Shown here: piece after piece, positions 32,011-42,845 of the stretch
Position numbering within the stretch: the stretch's first letter is position 1
Layout of the letters: each line of letters begins with the position of its first letter
Assembly (NCBI GenBank): GCA_934045075.1
Contig: OW203721.1
Coordinates: 24,665,181-24,729,180, forward strand
Length of the DNA: 64,000 bases
From: Yponomeuta sedellus
Lineage: Eukaryota > Arthropoda > Insecta > Lepidoptera > Yponomeutidae
Reading direction: 5' to 3'
The notes under the pieces: generated by a model
The model's input: the letters and a program-made list of their open reading frames with translations, nothing else
What the model was told of the DNA's origin: nothing
The model's database searches: none
Position numbers and translations under genes: made by a program

Positions 32011-32229
32011 TTTTCTCGTGTAAATCTCGTGTAACAATAAAGAGTTATAATCTAATCTAATCATTCAGTCTTATTTATAAAAACAATAGCCCTCTAAAAC
32101 ACTCCTCTCCTCTGTAAATGAGTGACAAGTTAAATTAATATTGATACTTGATGCTAAGTGTAATGTATCATCTTTATGAATAAAAAATACTTATTATATT
32201 GTAAATTGCAAGATTAGTAGAACAAGATT

Positions 32230-32330
32230 GTCTCCAAAACTTAGGTTAGCTGGTAGACAATGCTAAGTAGCTTTAAGCTGGCCTATGTGCATAATTTTTA
32301 TGCAATAAAGAAGTTTAATTATTATAATAA
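32230..32330 (+). repeat. LINE-E-like 3' end, diverged
   Basis: ttatgcaataaagaagttta resembles the ends of LINE-E copies; weak. Confidence 0.3.
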
Positions 32331-32351
32331 ATCTGTATTATAAAAGTCAGA

Positions 32352-32429
32352 TGCTGGATGCGGCAAGCTGAAGGTAGGGCGCTATTACGCTCATTAGGGG
32401 AGGGCTATGTCCAGCAGTGGTCTACATAA
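32352..32429 (+). pseudogene. LINE RT C-terminal end
   Basis: 26 codons ending in TAA: CWMRQAEGRALLRSLGEGYV then QQW. Nearly the same as the end of the 63047-63262 fragment. Confidence 0.7.
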
Positions 32430-32439
32430 TATAGCCCGA

Positions 32440-32884
32440 AGAAGAATATAACAATAGTATAATATGATAAGATCAAATAGAGCGTGACAATCGAACGACT
32501 GAGAGTCGTTCGAACTCAAGCTTGGAATAGATTTACTACTGCGAATACACAAGCCATCATTATTAGTTCTCCACGAAAATGGAGCTTAAAATTCAACTAG
32601 TTATTGGCAGGCACGGCTGGCAAGACAGATGACGTTCCCTGGTCTAACTCGATCCTCGCGCGCATTTATCCCTTTTATGGCGGGGAGGGTCGGAAAGTGA
32701 TGGCTTTTATAGTGTAACAGTAAAATTTACTCCCTTTTTAAGAGCTCTCTGCGTATCAAATAAGACCTCGGATAGTTTAGAGTGTGATTCTAGCCTGAAA
32801 TTGTTTGATTTAACTCTCGGATCTAAACGGATTGCAACTGAGTTGTAGCCAAATTCACGACTTCCTCGTAGTAAATATTTTTAA
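32440..32884. other. Unannotated spacer
   Basis: Nothing recognised. Confidence 0.4.
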
Positions 32885-33065
32885 TAGCTGTATCCCGCGG
32901 CTACGACAGCGTTAGGAATTATCCCGAGATATCAAGTATATAGCGCACAGGTAAACAAATATATGAGTCGAGACATAGGCTCGACTCATATATCTACCTG
33001 TGCGCAAAGTTTCATGTAAATCCGTTCCGCCGTTATTGCGTGATTGAGTGATAGACAGAGTTTAC
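32885..33065 (+). repeat. RTE-like LINE 3' fragment with hairpin
   Basis: tagctgtatcccgcggctac and aaagtttcatgtaaatccgt are RTE-like 3' marks. Between them, 32943-33005 forms a strong hairpin with arms of 11 and 14 paired bases (gcgcacaggta and atatatgagtcgag). Confidence 0.6.
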
Positions 33066-33789
33066 AGGTTCAGTCTGGCGTTCAGTCAGTTCAGTCCATG
33101 ACCTCGATCAAGCTCGGATTCATACCAGATAGATAGCATCAAAATAACTGAACGTGTAAACCCCGTCATAAACTCAATTATGTCAGTTTGAGGTACATTA
33201 TTTAGCAGAATCTACTTTTTAATTTGTAGATAAAGTGACTTAGCAATGTACACCGAGTGAACGATAGTAAACCATGGTGTTTTGATAGTACTTTGGACAG
33301 TAATTTCAGCGTACTTGCGGCGATCACATGTCAGCTCTGCGCGTGCACTAGAAACTCCAAAATTCCTGCATCGCGCAATCAAAGTGTATCACGCGACAAC
33401 CCATACCGACTAACAACAGTTGAACGATCTACCTGGCGGAAAATTTCCCTTTATCATGGAAAAGCACGATCACCCGTGCTTCCCTATATACTTTACTCTG
33501 TACTGTAACAACGGTCCGTAGAAAAGGTGGATCAGCTGTTGACTCTTTTAAAACCAAGGCCTCTGACTGTAAAAGCGCTACCAAAGCGGTAGGAAGGGGC
33601 GTCGGTAGTTGTCAAAAGCTTGTAACTTTCAACACAACGCTGGGCAGCGATAGCGTCACACGTCCCGTCGGTGATTAATGGGCCTAAATGTACAGAGGCA
33701 CCTAAACACCTAGGTATGTTTTTCAGGGTTCCGTCAGAGGAAATGCTGAAGAATTTAGTCTATTGCAGTAAATGTTTGTAGGATTTTTT
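33066..33789. other. Unannotated spacer
   Basis: An 83-codon plus ORF (33257-33508) shows no recognisable domain. Confidence 0.4.
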
Positions 33790-33960
33790 TGTAGCTTATA
33801 TATTCCCCATTGCAGACACAGGCCTTCTCTCAAAAAGAAAGAGTGAGGGCTTAATGACCACCCGTGCCCACCGAGGATTGGTAATTTCAAGTGCTGAGGT
33901 AGTTGAACACCCCAGACACTTAGGTTACCTCACGATGTTTTTTTTTCAACCAATTTCTTC
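33790..33960 (-). mobile_element. SINE D', 3' part
   Basis: Minus copy: cacaggccttctctc, cccgtgcccaccgaggattg, caagtgctgaggta and acttaggttacctcacg. Confidence 0.65.
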
Positions 33961-33964
33961 ATAC

Positions 33965-34093
33965 AATCTACTCCATCTAGAGGCTGCCTGGAGAGATCGC
34001 TGCAAGCGATAAAACCGCCAATTGTATAACATTACTTACACTTAAGAAATCATGTTTGAAATATTTTATTTCTGGTTGTGCAATAAAGTATTC
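33965..34093 (+). repeat. LINE-E 3' end
   Basis: ctgcctggagagatcgctgc, aaaaccgccaattgtataac and gtgcaataaagtattctcta. The 5S-SINE target duplication starts right at its end. Confidence 0.6.
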
Positions 34094-34101
34094 TCTATCT
34101 A

Positions 34102-34471
34102 TCCGAAGCGCTCGTGGCCTAGGCGAACCGAGTGATTGAAATCAATCACTTGGTTAAGCAACAACAGGCGCGGTCAGGTACAGGATGGGTGAGCGTCCCG
34201 TGACTACTGCTAGTGGCAATTTTCCAAGCACTTCCGTGCTTCGCAAGGCACGTTAAGCCGTTGGTGCCGGCTGTCATGTAATGGCAGTCGTTAAGCCATG
34301 TCAGAGACCTTATGGGCGGCTTGATAACTTCTGACAGTAAGGCCCGCCGCTGTCTTACAATCCTGCACCAACCTGGACTTGGCCCCCGTGGTGGAGTATG
34401 GCCTAACCTTCCTACGATGCAGGAAGAGACCCGTGCCCCAGCAGTGGGGGCATACAAGGGTTGATAACGAA
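34102..34471 (+). mobile_element. 5S-derived SINE, full length (reference copy)
   Basis: 370 bp with exact 8-bp TSD TCTATCTA (34094-34101 and 34472-34479). Order: gcgctcgtggcctagg; 5S-like block (ttaagcaacaacaggcgcgg, ggatgggtgagcg); gctagtggcaattttcc; cacgttaagccgttggtgcc; atggcagtcgttaagccatg; ggcccgccgctgtctta; acctggacttggcccccgtg; ttcctacgatgcaggaag; gtgccccagcagtgggg; ends ggttgataacgaa. No poly(A) tail. The minus-strand 103-codon ORF is an artefact. Confidence 0.9.
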
Positions 34472-34479
34472 TCTATCTA

Positions 34480-35033
34480 CATTTAAAATAAAGACGTTTA
34501 TTAAACACTGTTTTTTTTATTACATACTTTTTTTTTATCTAGTTGAAATGCTTTTTTAGACTATTCTTTCTAAGGTCTATACCTAAAGGTTAAGGGATTC
34601 AAGAGCAAACTCCAACAATGATAAATATCTATCATAAAATATTCTTATTCTTAAGAGACGTTTATTAAATGAGAACACAACACTGGAGTGAAGTAATTCT
34701 CTCAAATGTTTATCATTTTATCGCCGCGTCCTAATGAAATATTGGCTGAGATTAAATCTGATTAAAAACCACCAAGTTATTAATGGATGATATTAAATCA
34801 AAAATTACGGAACCTCGGGGGCGTGCTGGCGAGAATATTGTTTAATTAAATCAACGCCATTATTTTTGAGGGACGCGTTGGCGATGACAAACATTTTTCT
34901 TTGTAATCATTCATTGTATTAAACCCACGCTTATTTTGATAGAACCAGACACAATCCAGCTGGTAAGTCTTGCCATCCAACGAGGTAATGTAGCATTGTA
35001 TATGTTTCTATAATAAAAACCGTGAAAGCCAGT
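34480..35033. other. Unannotated spacer
   Basis: AT-rich; nothing recognised. Confidence 0.4.
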
Positions 35034-35150
35034 ACAATGTACGAGTTCTATGATTTATAATAATTATTTAAACTATGTTATTTAGGGCTTTGAAAAGACT
35101 ATGTAATGAACAGGAGTTTTTTCGTCCATTTTTTCGCTCAGCCAGCGAAA
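35034..35150 (+). repeat. Interspersed repeat family H
   Basis: gtacaatgtacgagttctat, ttatttaaactatgtt and ggagttttttcgtcc match the complement of 3360-3490. Confidence 0.6.
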
Positions 35151-35159
35151 AAGTAAATG

Positions 35160-35245
35160 AAATATACATACATACATACACAACCTCACGCCTGTATCCC
35201 AGAGGGGTAGGCAGAGACCAGGGACTGCCTATATAATGTGAAATA
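35160..35245 (-). repeat. LINE-K 3' end
   Basis: catacatacatacacaacct then cctgtatcccagaggggtag and agagaccagggactgcc; the short CATA run is its tail. Confidence 0.7.
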
Positions 35246-35284
35246 TAATGACTGAGTATTTATGAAATTAATATTCCGCTAACA

Positions 35285-35380
35285 TTTTCTCCACTACACT
35301 ATGGCCCGAAGGCATAGGCTTCTATCTTACTGTACATTGATATAACCTAAATTATTTTCGTTGAAATAAAATGTCTTAAG
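35285..35380 (+). repeat. Interspersed repeat family F
   Basis: ctccactacactatggcccg, aaggcataggcttc and cgttgaaataaaatg, as at 62490-62590. Confidence 0.5.
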
Positions 35381-35869
35381 TAAGCTTCAGGCAAAAGACA
35401 GTGCAGTGACATCTCGAAGATCAAGGCGAACTTCGAATCGCTGAGCCAGCGGAGTAAGTAAGAAAATAAATAGATGCCCGATAATGTTAACGTCATACCA
35501 GTACCAACGCAGCACCAATACACCGGTAAACAAGTACTGTGTCAATACATTGATTGGTCTATTGTGATTGCGATGCCGGTGGCCGTGTTAACACAGCATT
35601 ACGGGGCTGCCCCGTGTTTGTGCCCACGCAGTCTGACCTGGTACACGTGCCCGCTACACAACACTAGATAAAACCTACACAGATTTTAAACCATGGCGTG
35701 TATAAAGCGCTCTTGTGCGTGGGTGGATTGAGTCGTGCGTCATAACAGTATTTTGCAACAAAGGTCCATTTACTCACTGTCAGATAATATAAGCGCAATG
35801 CAATGCCTGTCCGTGGGCGTAGTGAGTGTGTCGGCCAGCTGCGAAAAAATTAAAAGTGGCTATCCACAA
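35381..35869. other. Unannotated spacer
   Basis: A 65-codon plus ORF (35474-35671) has no recognisable domain. Confidence 0.4.
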
Positions 35870-36050
35870 TAATTGACTGTACTCGCCGCTTCAGTCTACC
35901 CGAGACTACGGCAACTGTAACGCTGCCGAAACGTTGGGAATTAAGGTAATTACGTTTTAGCGAAGAAATAATCACGATTAGACTCGTCTAATATATAACT
36001 GTTTGAGTGTCGCGAATCATTAAGAAATACTAATGCACTATTAATTACAC
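35870..36050 (+). repeat. Interspersed repeat family M
   Basis: actgtactcgccgcttcagt, ctacccgagactacggcaac, gaattaaggtaattacg and tcgcgaatcattaagaaat. A second copy lies at 61705-61890. Confidence 0.55.
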
Positions 36051-36074
36051 AAAGTTAATACAGATTGCTGCTGT

Positions 36075-36310
36075 GTGGTGTCAGCCTAAAGAATAGCACC
36101 AACCCAATTCTTCCGGTAAAAGGCGACTAAGGGACATAAACCGGGGGGTGAGCAGCAGCGCCCCCTGCAGTATAATTCCACCGAACTGCAATCCCCAACT
36201 CGCATGCCCAGCGTGAGGATTATGGGCATTACCCCCTATGATAGCTCAGCATGGCGCTCCTTAGGGCCGGGCTATGTCCAGCAGTGGACTAGCATAGCCT
36301 GACGATGAAT
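36075..36310 (+). mobile_element. Non-autonomous element with LINE-type tail
   Basis: Plus copy of the element at 28000-28290: aatagcaccaacccaattct, gtaaaaggcgactaaggg, gcagcagcgccccctgcagt, then ggcgctccttagggccgggc and tatgtccagcagtggac. Confidence 0.7.
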
Positions 36311-36649
36311 ACAGATTGAGTTTATTTATGTTTACTAATCTTAATCTATATGGACATTTTGCACGCAAATATAAAATCTATTTCTAATACCTAATATATT
36401 TACATAAAAATATATACTGATTTTATCAGCGTGACATAACACAATTTAATCCGGTTTGATAACAGTTTTTCCCACCTCATCTCAGCTCTCTTAGCGCTGC
36501 ACGCGGCTAACACCGGATACCGGCAGAATATCAGCGCTGAAGTTTTTTTCCGAGCTTTCAGCACATGCTGAGTCGGAGCCCATTAACATTTGCCACACCT
36601 ATGTTGACCTATGACAATCTACTAGACTAAGAGTGACTAAGATTATACA
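36311..36649. other. Unannotated spacer
   Basis: Nothing recognised. Confidence 0.4.
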
Positions 36650-36885
36650 AACAGTGCACACGCCACAGTAACAAACTTAAAACATATTACTAAACATAAC
36701 ATTCACAAAAAACAAAAATAACGAAGAATAACGAAAGGTCACGGCGTGTCACTGCTGCTATAAATGGCAACTGACTCAGCAATATGCTGATGGACTAGCC
36801 TTCAGAGCTGATTTTCAGTCAGTGCCATGTGCTACCCCACGAGCGTCACAGACTGCTGCGGTGCGATATAATCATGGGCAATTAA
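36650..36885 (-). repeat. Interspersed repeat N (LINE 3' region?)
   Basis: gtgcacacgccacagtaaca, aaaggtcacggcgtgtcact and gtgccatgtgctaccccacg are shared with 49040-49265. AATAAA read on the minus strand at the second copy suggests a minus-strand 3' end. Confidence 0.5.
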
Positions 36886-37019
36886 TATAATCATTGCTGT
36901 ACCTTGTATGACTAATTTTCTGAGGGTCTCGCTTCTTATGTATGCTACTGTTTTGTTTATACTTTCTTCGTGCTGTGACTTGTAATTAGATTTCTATGGC
37001 TTCCTGTTGACACATTTAT

Positions 37020-37362
37020 TCGATATCTACCCTGGTATGGCCCCACTGCTGGGTCTCTCCCTGTATTGCAGGAAGGTTAGACCATACTCCACCTTGGGGG
37101 CCAAGTCCGGGTTGGTCGAGGATTGTAAGTCAGTAGCGGGCATTGTAGTTAGAAGTTATCAAGCCGCCCAAAAGGCCTCTGACATGGCATAACGACTGCC
37201 ATTACATGACCGCCGGTACCAACGGCTTAACGTGCCTTGCGAAGCACGGAAGCACTCGGAAAAATTACCACTAGCGGTAGTCATGGGACGTTCACCCATC
37301 CTGCACCTGACCGCGCCTGTTATTCCAATCACTCGGTTCGGTTAGGCCAAGAGCGATTTCAA
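37020..37362 (-). mobile_element. 5S-derived SINE, near full length
   Basis: Minus copy: ggccccactgctgggtctc to ggccaagagcgatttc. A short deletion removes part of the head just upstream of the 5S block. Confidence 0.85.
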
Positions 37363-37654
37363 GCGTTCACACATTTAATATTTCCAAAAAAAAATTATAT
37401 TTCAGTAATAAACTAAGGTTTAACGAAACGTTTAAAGCCTTTATTCGAAAATTATTTTAAATCTGTGAGAAAACAGCTCGCAGTGTCATGGCGTCGAATC
37501 TGACGTCACGCCCTGGTGAAAAAACATCAACAAAACACAGGTGAATTTTACTAAGCGTGACGTCACGCGGTGTGACGGGTGTTTTAGTCAAAATGGCTGA
37601 AAGCAGTATTATAATCTTTTATTTAATTGAAAACATTGGTAATCTCTTTTTTGC

Positions 37655-37765
37655 ACTATTTTTATTTTTAATGCTCTAACCCGTGCTAAGGATAGCCAGA
37701 GGTTGCTGGTTCGAATCCCGGCATGGGTGAAATATTTAGCCTCTAAATAGGTTTTTAAATCTCTT
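37655..37765 (+). mobile_element. tRNA-headed SINE (family B), recombined remnant
   Basis: The inverted tail (tttttaatgctctaacccgt) is fused at ctaagga directly to the anticodon side of a sense arm (gatagccagaggttg, gttcgaatcccggcatgg, cctctaaataggttttt). Confidence 0.65.
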
Positions 37766-37904
37766 TTTTATAAAAGTAAATCAATGTTTTATACACTGTT
37801 AATTTGTACTTTCCCCTAATATTGTAAAATCTTTGATTACCTACTTATTTGATACTGTCGTCACGCCTATTGTCTGCATGGCTACAAATTGGCGGCCATG
37901 TTTT

Positions 37905-38025
37905 GGCGATAGATAGATAGAATATTCTTTATTGTATGCACACCAGGAGTTACATAAGAGACTTAAACAATAATATAGTACAGTACAATTGGCGGCCTTA
38001 GTACTAAAAGCGCATATGACCGAGA
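37905..38025 (-). repeat. LINE-E 3' end
   Basis: ttctttattgtatgcacacc and agtacaattggcggcctta; inverted relative to 38045-38143. Confidence 0.6.
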
Positions 38026-38044
38026 CAAATGGAAAACTATTGTA

Positions 38045-38143
38045 TGTGATCACGATTCTCCAATTGTACTGTATATTTGTAATATTGTTTTTGTTCTTTT
38101 TTTCCTGGTGTACAATAAAGAATATTGTTATCTTATCTTATCC
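38045..38143 (+). repeat. LINE-E 3' end with TTATC tail
   Basis: ccaattgtactgtatatttg, tcctggtgtacaataaagaa, then ttatcttatcttatcc. With 37905-38025 it forms an inverted pair. Confidence 0.6.
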
Positions 38144-38381
38144 TCAGAATTGAGGGACCGATTTAAAAGAAGAAGAAGAATTACCAAAAGTAATTTCTTC
38201 CAGACAACCATCTACCGCATAGCGATATTTGGTACCCTGATGATATTTAGGTCAAATTGGCAGTTTACATGATAACTTGCCGAGATACAAAAAAACGTAA
38301 CACAGAGATTTTGAGACAACTTTTCAAAAAACGCACGAAAGAATCTGTCATCAAAAATGATTCTTTATCGTTTTACCACGT

Positions 38382-38625
<244 letters not shown>

Positions 38626-38998
38626 TCACGGCTTTGCTCAGAGATGGTGAGTACCTTAAAAATTAAATTTGGTTCCAGTCACGCAGACAAAACGATAAAC
38701 ATGTGTGGCTGAAAATCTCTATTTTAAGTACATTTGAATGACAAAATATGCGTCCAATTGGGTCAATTTAAGTACATTGTATTTTCTGGCCGCCGCATTG
38801 CAAAATAGCTCGTTGACGGTGGAATATGGATGAATTTTCATTTCGTGGAGCCGAAATTCATTTACAAGGGAACGCTACACTTTACCACAAAAGTGTGACG
38901 TAATTCCCTTATAGATCGGAAATCTTTAGATTTTATAGATCAATTCGGTCCATTTTATCACGGCAATACTTTGAAATAGCTGAGTAAAAAAAGGCAAG
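38626..38998. other. Unannotated spacer
   Basis: Nothing recognised. Confidence 0.4.
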
Positions 38999-39067
38999 AT
39001 AAGTCAGAGGTCGCGGGTTCGAGTCCCGGCATGGGTGGAATTTTTGGCCTCTAAATAGGTTTTTAAG
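38999..39067 (+). mobile_element. tRNA-headed SINE (family B), 3' fragment
   Basis: gtcagaggtcgcgggttcga, gtcccggcatgggtgg and cctctaaataggttttt; 5'-truncated. Confidence 0.7.
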
Positions 39068-39194
39068 ACAACACAATATTATTTATTTTGGACCTTCATT
39101 AACATAATTGACTTTTTAATGTCTGATTTGATTAACTATGAAATTTTGTGAATCAATCTGCGACATACATTATTTCGCATCTTGCCAGTGCGGC

Positions 39195-39425
39195 CATGTG
39201 CCAACGACTTTGTTGTCGTTGTGTCTTGTGTCTAAGTTATGTACGCCTGTGAAGTTTTAGTATTTAATACCACTCTCTAATTGTGAACGAAAACGCCGTG
39301 AGAAACCTGAGTGTCTGAGGTGTTCAAAAAATTGCCCATTCGGGGTGAATACCCCGGAAATTTTAAACGCGTGGTAAATAAGTCCATATTCTCTGCAGTG
39401 GGACGCTTGTAAGTTACATAAAAAT
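39195..39425 (+). mobile_element. SINE D', diverged
   Basis: gccaacgactttgttgtcgt, taagttatgtacgcctgtga, acctgagtgtctgaggtgtt and ctctgcagtgggacgc. Confidence 0.55.
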
Positions 39426-39435
39426 AAAGCAATCC

Positions 39436-39786
39436 ATGTCATCGTCATCAATGTCCCCACCGAGGGGCACGGGTCTCTTCCCTGAGGAAGGTGTAGGCCG
39501 TACTCCATCACGGGGGCCAAGTCCGGATTGGTGGAGGCGTGCAAGACTAGAAGCTGGTCGTATTGTCAAAAGTTCTCAAGCCGCCCTTAGGCCTCTGACT
39601 TGGCTTAACGACTGCCATCTGTCGACGGCAGTCGGCACGGCATCTTAACGTGCCTTGCAAAGCACGGAACCGCTCGGAAAAATGCCACTAGCGTTAGTCG
39701 TAGACGGTCACCAATCCACGCACTGAACGAGCCCTATGTTGCTTACTTTCGTGATCGTTTAAGATAACTCAGGCAGCCGCGGCTAC
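39436..39786 (-). mobile_element. 5S-derived SINE, subfamily 2
   Basis: Minus copy with a 9-bp TSD AAGCAATCC (39427-39435 and 39787-39795). Head reads ggctgcctgag, cgatcacgaaagtaagcaac and attggtgaccg; body parallels the common subfamily but differs in many positions (for example cgtgcccctcggtgggg). Its partner is 52247-52627. Confidence 0.85.
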
Positions 39787-40072
39787 AAGCAATCCTTGTA
39801 TCAAATGTTATTTGTTTCCGCATAGGTGTATTATTGAGTTTTATTCACCTCTGTCAAGCTAGTAATAACAACAATGTTCACATTTAGGGAACTTTCACAT
39901 GGCTTAGAGTATACAATCGCATATTGAGCCTCGCATTTGAAACCGCAAACCTAGGCAATTAATTCCCCAATGAATACCATTGTCCTTCAGAGGTATTTAT
40001 TGGAATATTTGAAATATTACACATTCGGACCGCCGATAGAGCAATCGAACTTTAACTATGTTTTAGTGTAGC

Positions 40073-40215
40073 TTATGTTCGTCCTTTACTTGTATATAAG
40101 TCACAGGCCTTCTCTCTGAGAGAGATTTTGGGCTTCATTAACTCGCATACTCCCGGTGGATTGGCTATTTCACGCCAAACACTCATAGTTTATCACGTTG
40201 TTTTTCTTCCTTACC
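40073..40215 (-). mobile_element. SINE D', 3' part
   Basis: cacaggccttctctctgaga and cccggtggattggctat; core mostly lost. Confidence 0.55.
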
Positions 40216-40319
40216 TAATTACCACTGTTGCAGAAACAACAGTACTGGCGCACAAAAGCTGACCACTTGTGGCCCATATGTGGAGAATCGTTAAATACTT
40301 ATGTGTTGCAACAGCCGTA

Positions 40320-40470
40320 TTTAGATAGATAGATAGAGAACACTTTATTGCACAACCAGAAAAATATAACAACCATGATTCTTAAATCTAGGTAATGTTA
40401 TACAATTGGCGGTCTTATCGCTAAGAGCGATCTCTTCCAGACAACCTATTTAACCTATACAACCTATTTA
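40320..40470 (-). repeat. LINE-E 3' end
   Basis: cactttattgcacaaccaga, tatacaattggcggtctta and gagcgatctcttccagacaa. Confidence 0.6.
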
Positions 40471-40816
40471 GTTTCAACGAATAGTGTCTTTACATTCAAG
40501 GCAAGGCAAGGCAAAAACTATTGACGTTCTGTGATTGAGAATCGACTTATGAATCGATCGATGTTCAAGAAAGTGCATTTGTCTCTTTCATTAGCGGTTT
40601 AACACCGGACGATACCGTAACGACATTAAGTAATTTTACTAACGGTTCGTGAGACGTCATTTTATTTACCAATCAAAGAGACGTGTAAATCACACTTTGT
40701 GCAAAATTGTCTACTATACATTTAAGTTATTTATATAAAACATATTTTATTTTAGACAAATCAAAATCCATATAAAAAATAACTTTGCTATAATAAGAGA
40801 CAAAATCACAGTTCAC
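40471..40816. other. Unannotated spacer
   Basis: Nothing recognised. Confidence 0.4.
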
Positions 40817-41164
40817 GATATCAACCCTTTCTATGTCCCCACTGCTGGGGCACGGGTCTCTTCCTGCATCGCAGGAAGGTAAGGCCATACTCCACCACCG
40901 GGGACAAGTCCAGGTTGGAGGAGGATTGTTAGACAGTGGCGGGTCTTGCTGTCAGAAGTTATCAAGCCACCCACAAGCCCTCTGACATGGCTTATCGACT
41001 TCCGTTACATGACAGCCGGCACCAACGGCTTAGCATGCTTAGTGATGCCCGGAAACGCACAGAAAAAAGCCAATAGCCGTATACTGCACCTGACCGTGCC
41101 TGTTGCTGCTTAACTCAAGTGATAGATTCCAATCGCTCGGTTCGACTAGGCCACGAGCGCTTCT
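40817..41164 (-). mobile_element. 5S-derived SINE, near full length
   Basis: Minus copy from cgatatcaaccctttc to ggccacgagcgcttc; the 5S box region has a small deletion (ctgcacctgaccgtgcctgt directly after the gccgta block). Confidence 0.85.
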
Positions 41165-41389
41165 CCAATACATTTGTCAATAAACAAAAATTATTACCGA
41201 TAGACTCCATCTCATTTCTGAGATACTGAAGAGAATAACTTTATCCAGTTTCTCGGAAACGTATATTGATTACTGCTTGCTGGCTAGCAAGCGCAGTTAT
41301 ACTGACTTAAGATATCTGGAACTCAAGTCTTAAGTTCTAGGTTAAAACCTAGAACTAATGATTTAAACTCTGTTGCTTAAGGATCAAAT

Positions 41390-41530
41390 TGAAAAGTCAA
41401 AGTTTGGAGGTTTTTTGTCCATTTTTTCTCTAAAACCTTTTCTCTCTTGAAATAAACACCTAAGTTTAACTCGTAACGTTCATTAAGTCGTAGTGCGCAG
41501 AAGCTGAAAAACAAAAACCATTTTCACTTT
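41390..41530 (+). repeat. Interspersed repeat family H, fragment
   Basis: ggaggttttttgtcc and gtaacgttcattaagtcgta. Confidence 0.5.
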
Positions 41531-41776
41531 AACTTTAAGACCGCTTGCGAACTTTCTGTGAAGGTTGTGTTAGTTCTAGTCCAACGATAGGGCGGTGGTG
41601 ATGCAGTGAAAAAACGCCGGAGACATATGTGTATGGGATAATAACTTGCCATATTATTGATAAATAAATATTACTATTACATATGAGTCACTTTAACTTG
41701 TGTCTGTGTAAAAATATAATATATACGTATCATGTAATACCGAAACAGATACTGGCAAATAAGTGTAAATAAGTGT

Positions 41777-42112
41777 GGCCTAGGCAAGCGCTCGTGGCCT
41801 AGAGAAGCGCTCGTGGCCTAGGGAAACTGAGTGATTGGAACACGCGACTACTGCTAGTGGCATTTTACCGAGCGCTTCCGTGCTTCGCAAGGCACGCTAA
41901 GCCATTGGTGCCGGCTGTCACGGAATGGCAACCGTTAAGCTATGTCAGGGGCCTTTTGGGCGGCTTGATAACTTCTGACAGTCAGGCCCGCCACTGTCTT
42001 ACAATCCTCCACCAACCCGGACTGGCCCCCGTGGTGGAGTATGGCCTAACCTTTCTGCGATGCAGGAAGAGACCCGTGCCCCAGCAGTGAGGACATACAA
42101 TGGTTGATAACG
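41777..42112 (+). mobile_element. 5S-derived SINE with 5S block deleted
   Basis: Exact 10-bp TSD AAATAAGTGT (41767-41776 and 42113-42122). The head motif gcgctcgtggcctag occurs twice, while the 5S box segment is missing: gtgattggaac joins straight to acgcgactactgctag. Confidence 0.88.
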
Positions 42113-42266
42113 AAATAAGTGTAACCAGAGGAAAGTAGCGCTGTTTGCCGAAACACAGGCTTTTGCTACGTTCGGCAACAGCTTTGTATGACAAAAATTA
42201 ATTTGTCTAGTAACTAACATTTATCACGTGAATAACTTAAGCACAGTCAAATTAATATTGTCTTAT

Positions 42267-42518
42267 TTAAAAACCTATTTAGAGGCTAAAAATTTCACCC
42301 ATGCCGGGATTCGAACTCGCAACCTCTGGCTATCCGTACCAGCGCTCTACCAATTGAGCCAATGGGCGACTCACGGCATCAGTGAAATTTCGAACCTCTT
42401 TACAATATTCTCTGTATTACGTACAAAATTACGTACAGGGTGAAATTTTTAGCCTCTAAATAGGTTTTTAATTTGTTCCTTAGCACGGGTTAGTGCATTA
42501 AAAATAAAAATAGTGTAA
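42267..42518 (+). mobile_element. tRNA-SINE dimer derivative with TSD
   Basis: Exact 14-bp TSD TAATATTGTCTTAT just outside both ends (left about 42253-42266, right about 42519-42533). Full antisense arm, then a sense arm reduced to gggtgaaatttttagcctct plus the unique tail (ccttagcacgggttagtgca, ttaaaaataaaaatag). Confidence 0.82.
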
Positions 42519-42619
42519 TATTGTCTTATGTTAAAGTAAATATTATCTTATGTTTGTGGATCTGTTATTGACCTGGGTATTGTGATCAAATGGTTTTCGC
42601 TGTAGATGCCCTTAAAAAA

Positions 42620-42845
42620 ATAAATCCCTCACGTACATACTCCATGGTCATGGGTTCTAATACCGGCATCTACCATTCACTTTGTTCTCGTACGTTTAAG
42701 GACGTTTAGGAAGTTGTAGTAGCAATACCATTCGTTAAATGTGGCGGAAAACGTCGTGAGGAAGTCCTAGTGGCTGCGGCTTTATCCGCGCTCGCTACGT
42801 CCAACTATAAGTGCGAAAATTTCAGATCTAACCAACGTTCACTTT
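42620..42845 (+). mobile_element. SINE D, diverged
   Basis: atgggttctaataccggcat, gtagtagcaataccattcg and cgctcgctacgtccaactat. Confidence 0.45.

Noticed and set aside
33257..33508. 83-codon ORF as a small gene
   Set aside because: No domain, start context or conserved neighbour; length is within chance expectation for this stretch.
34102..34240. 5S rRNA gene or pseudogene
   Set aside because: Only the internal promoter part resembles 5S; it is followed by a conserved unrelated body and flanked by TSDs, so it is a SINE.
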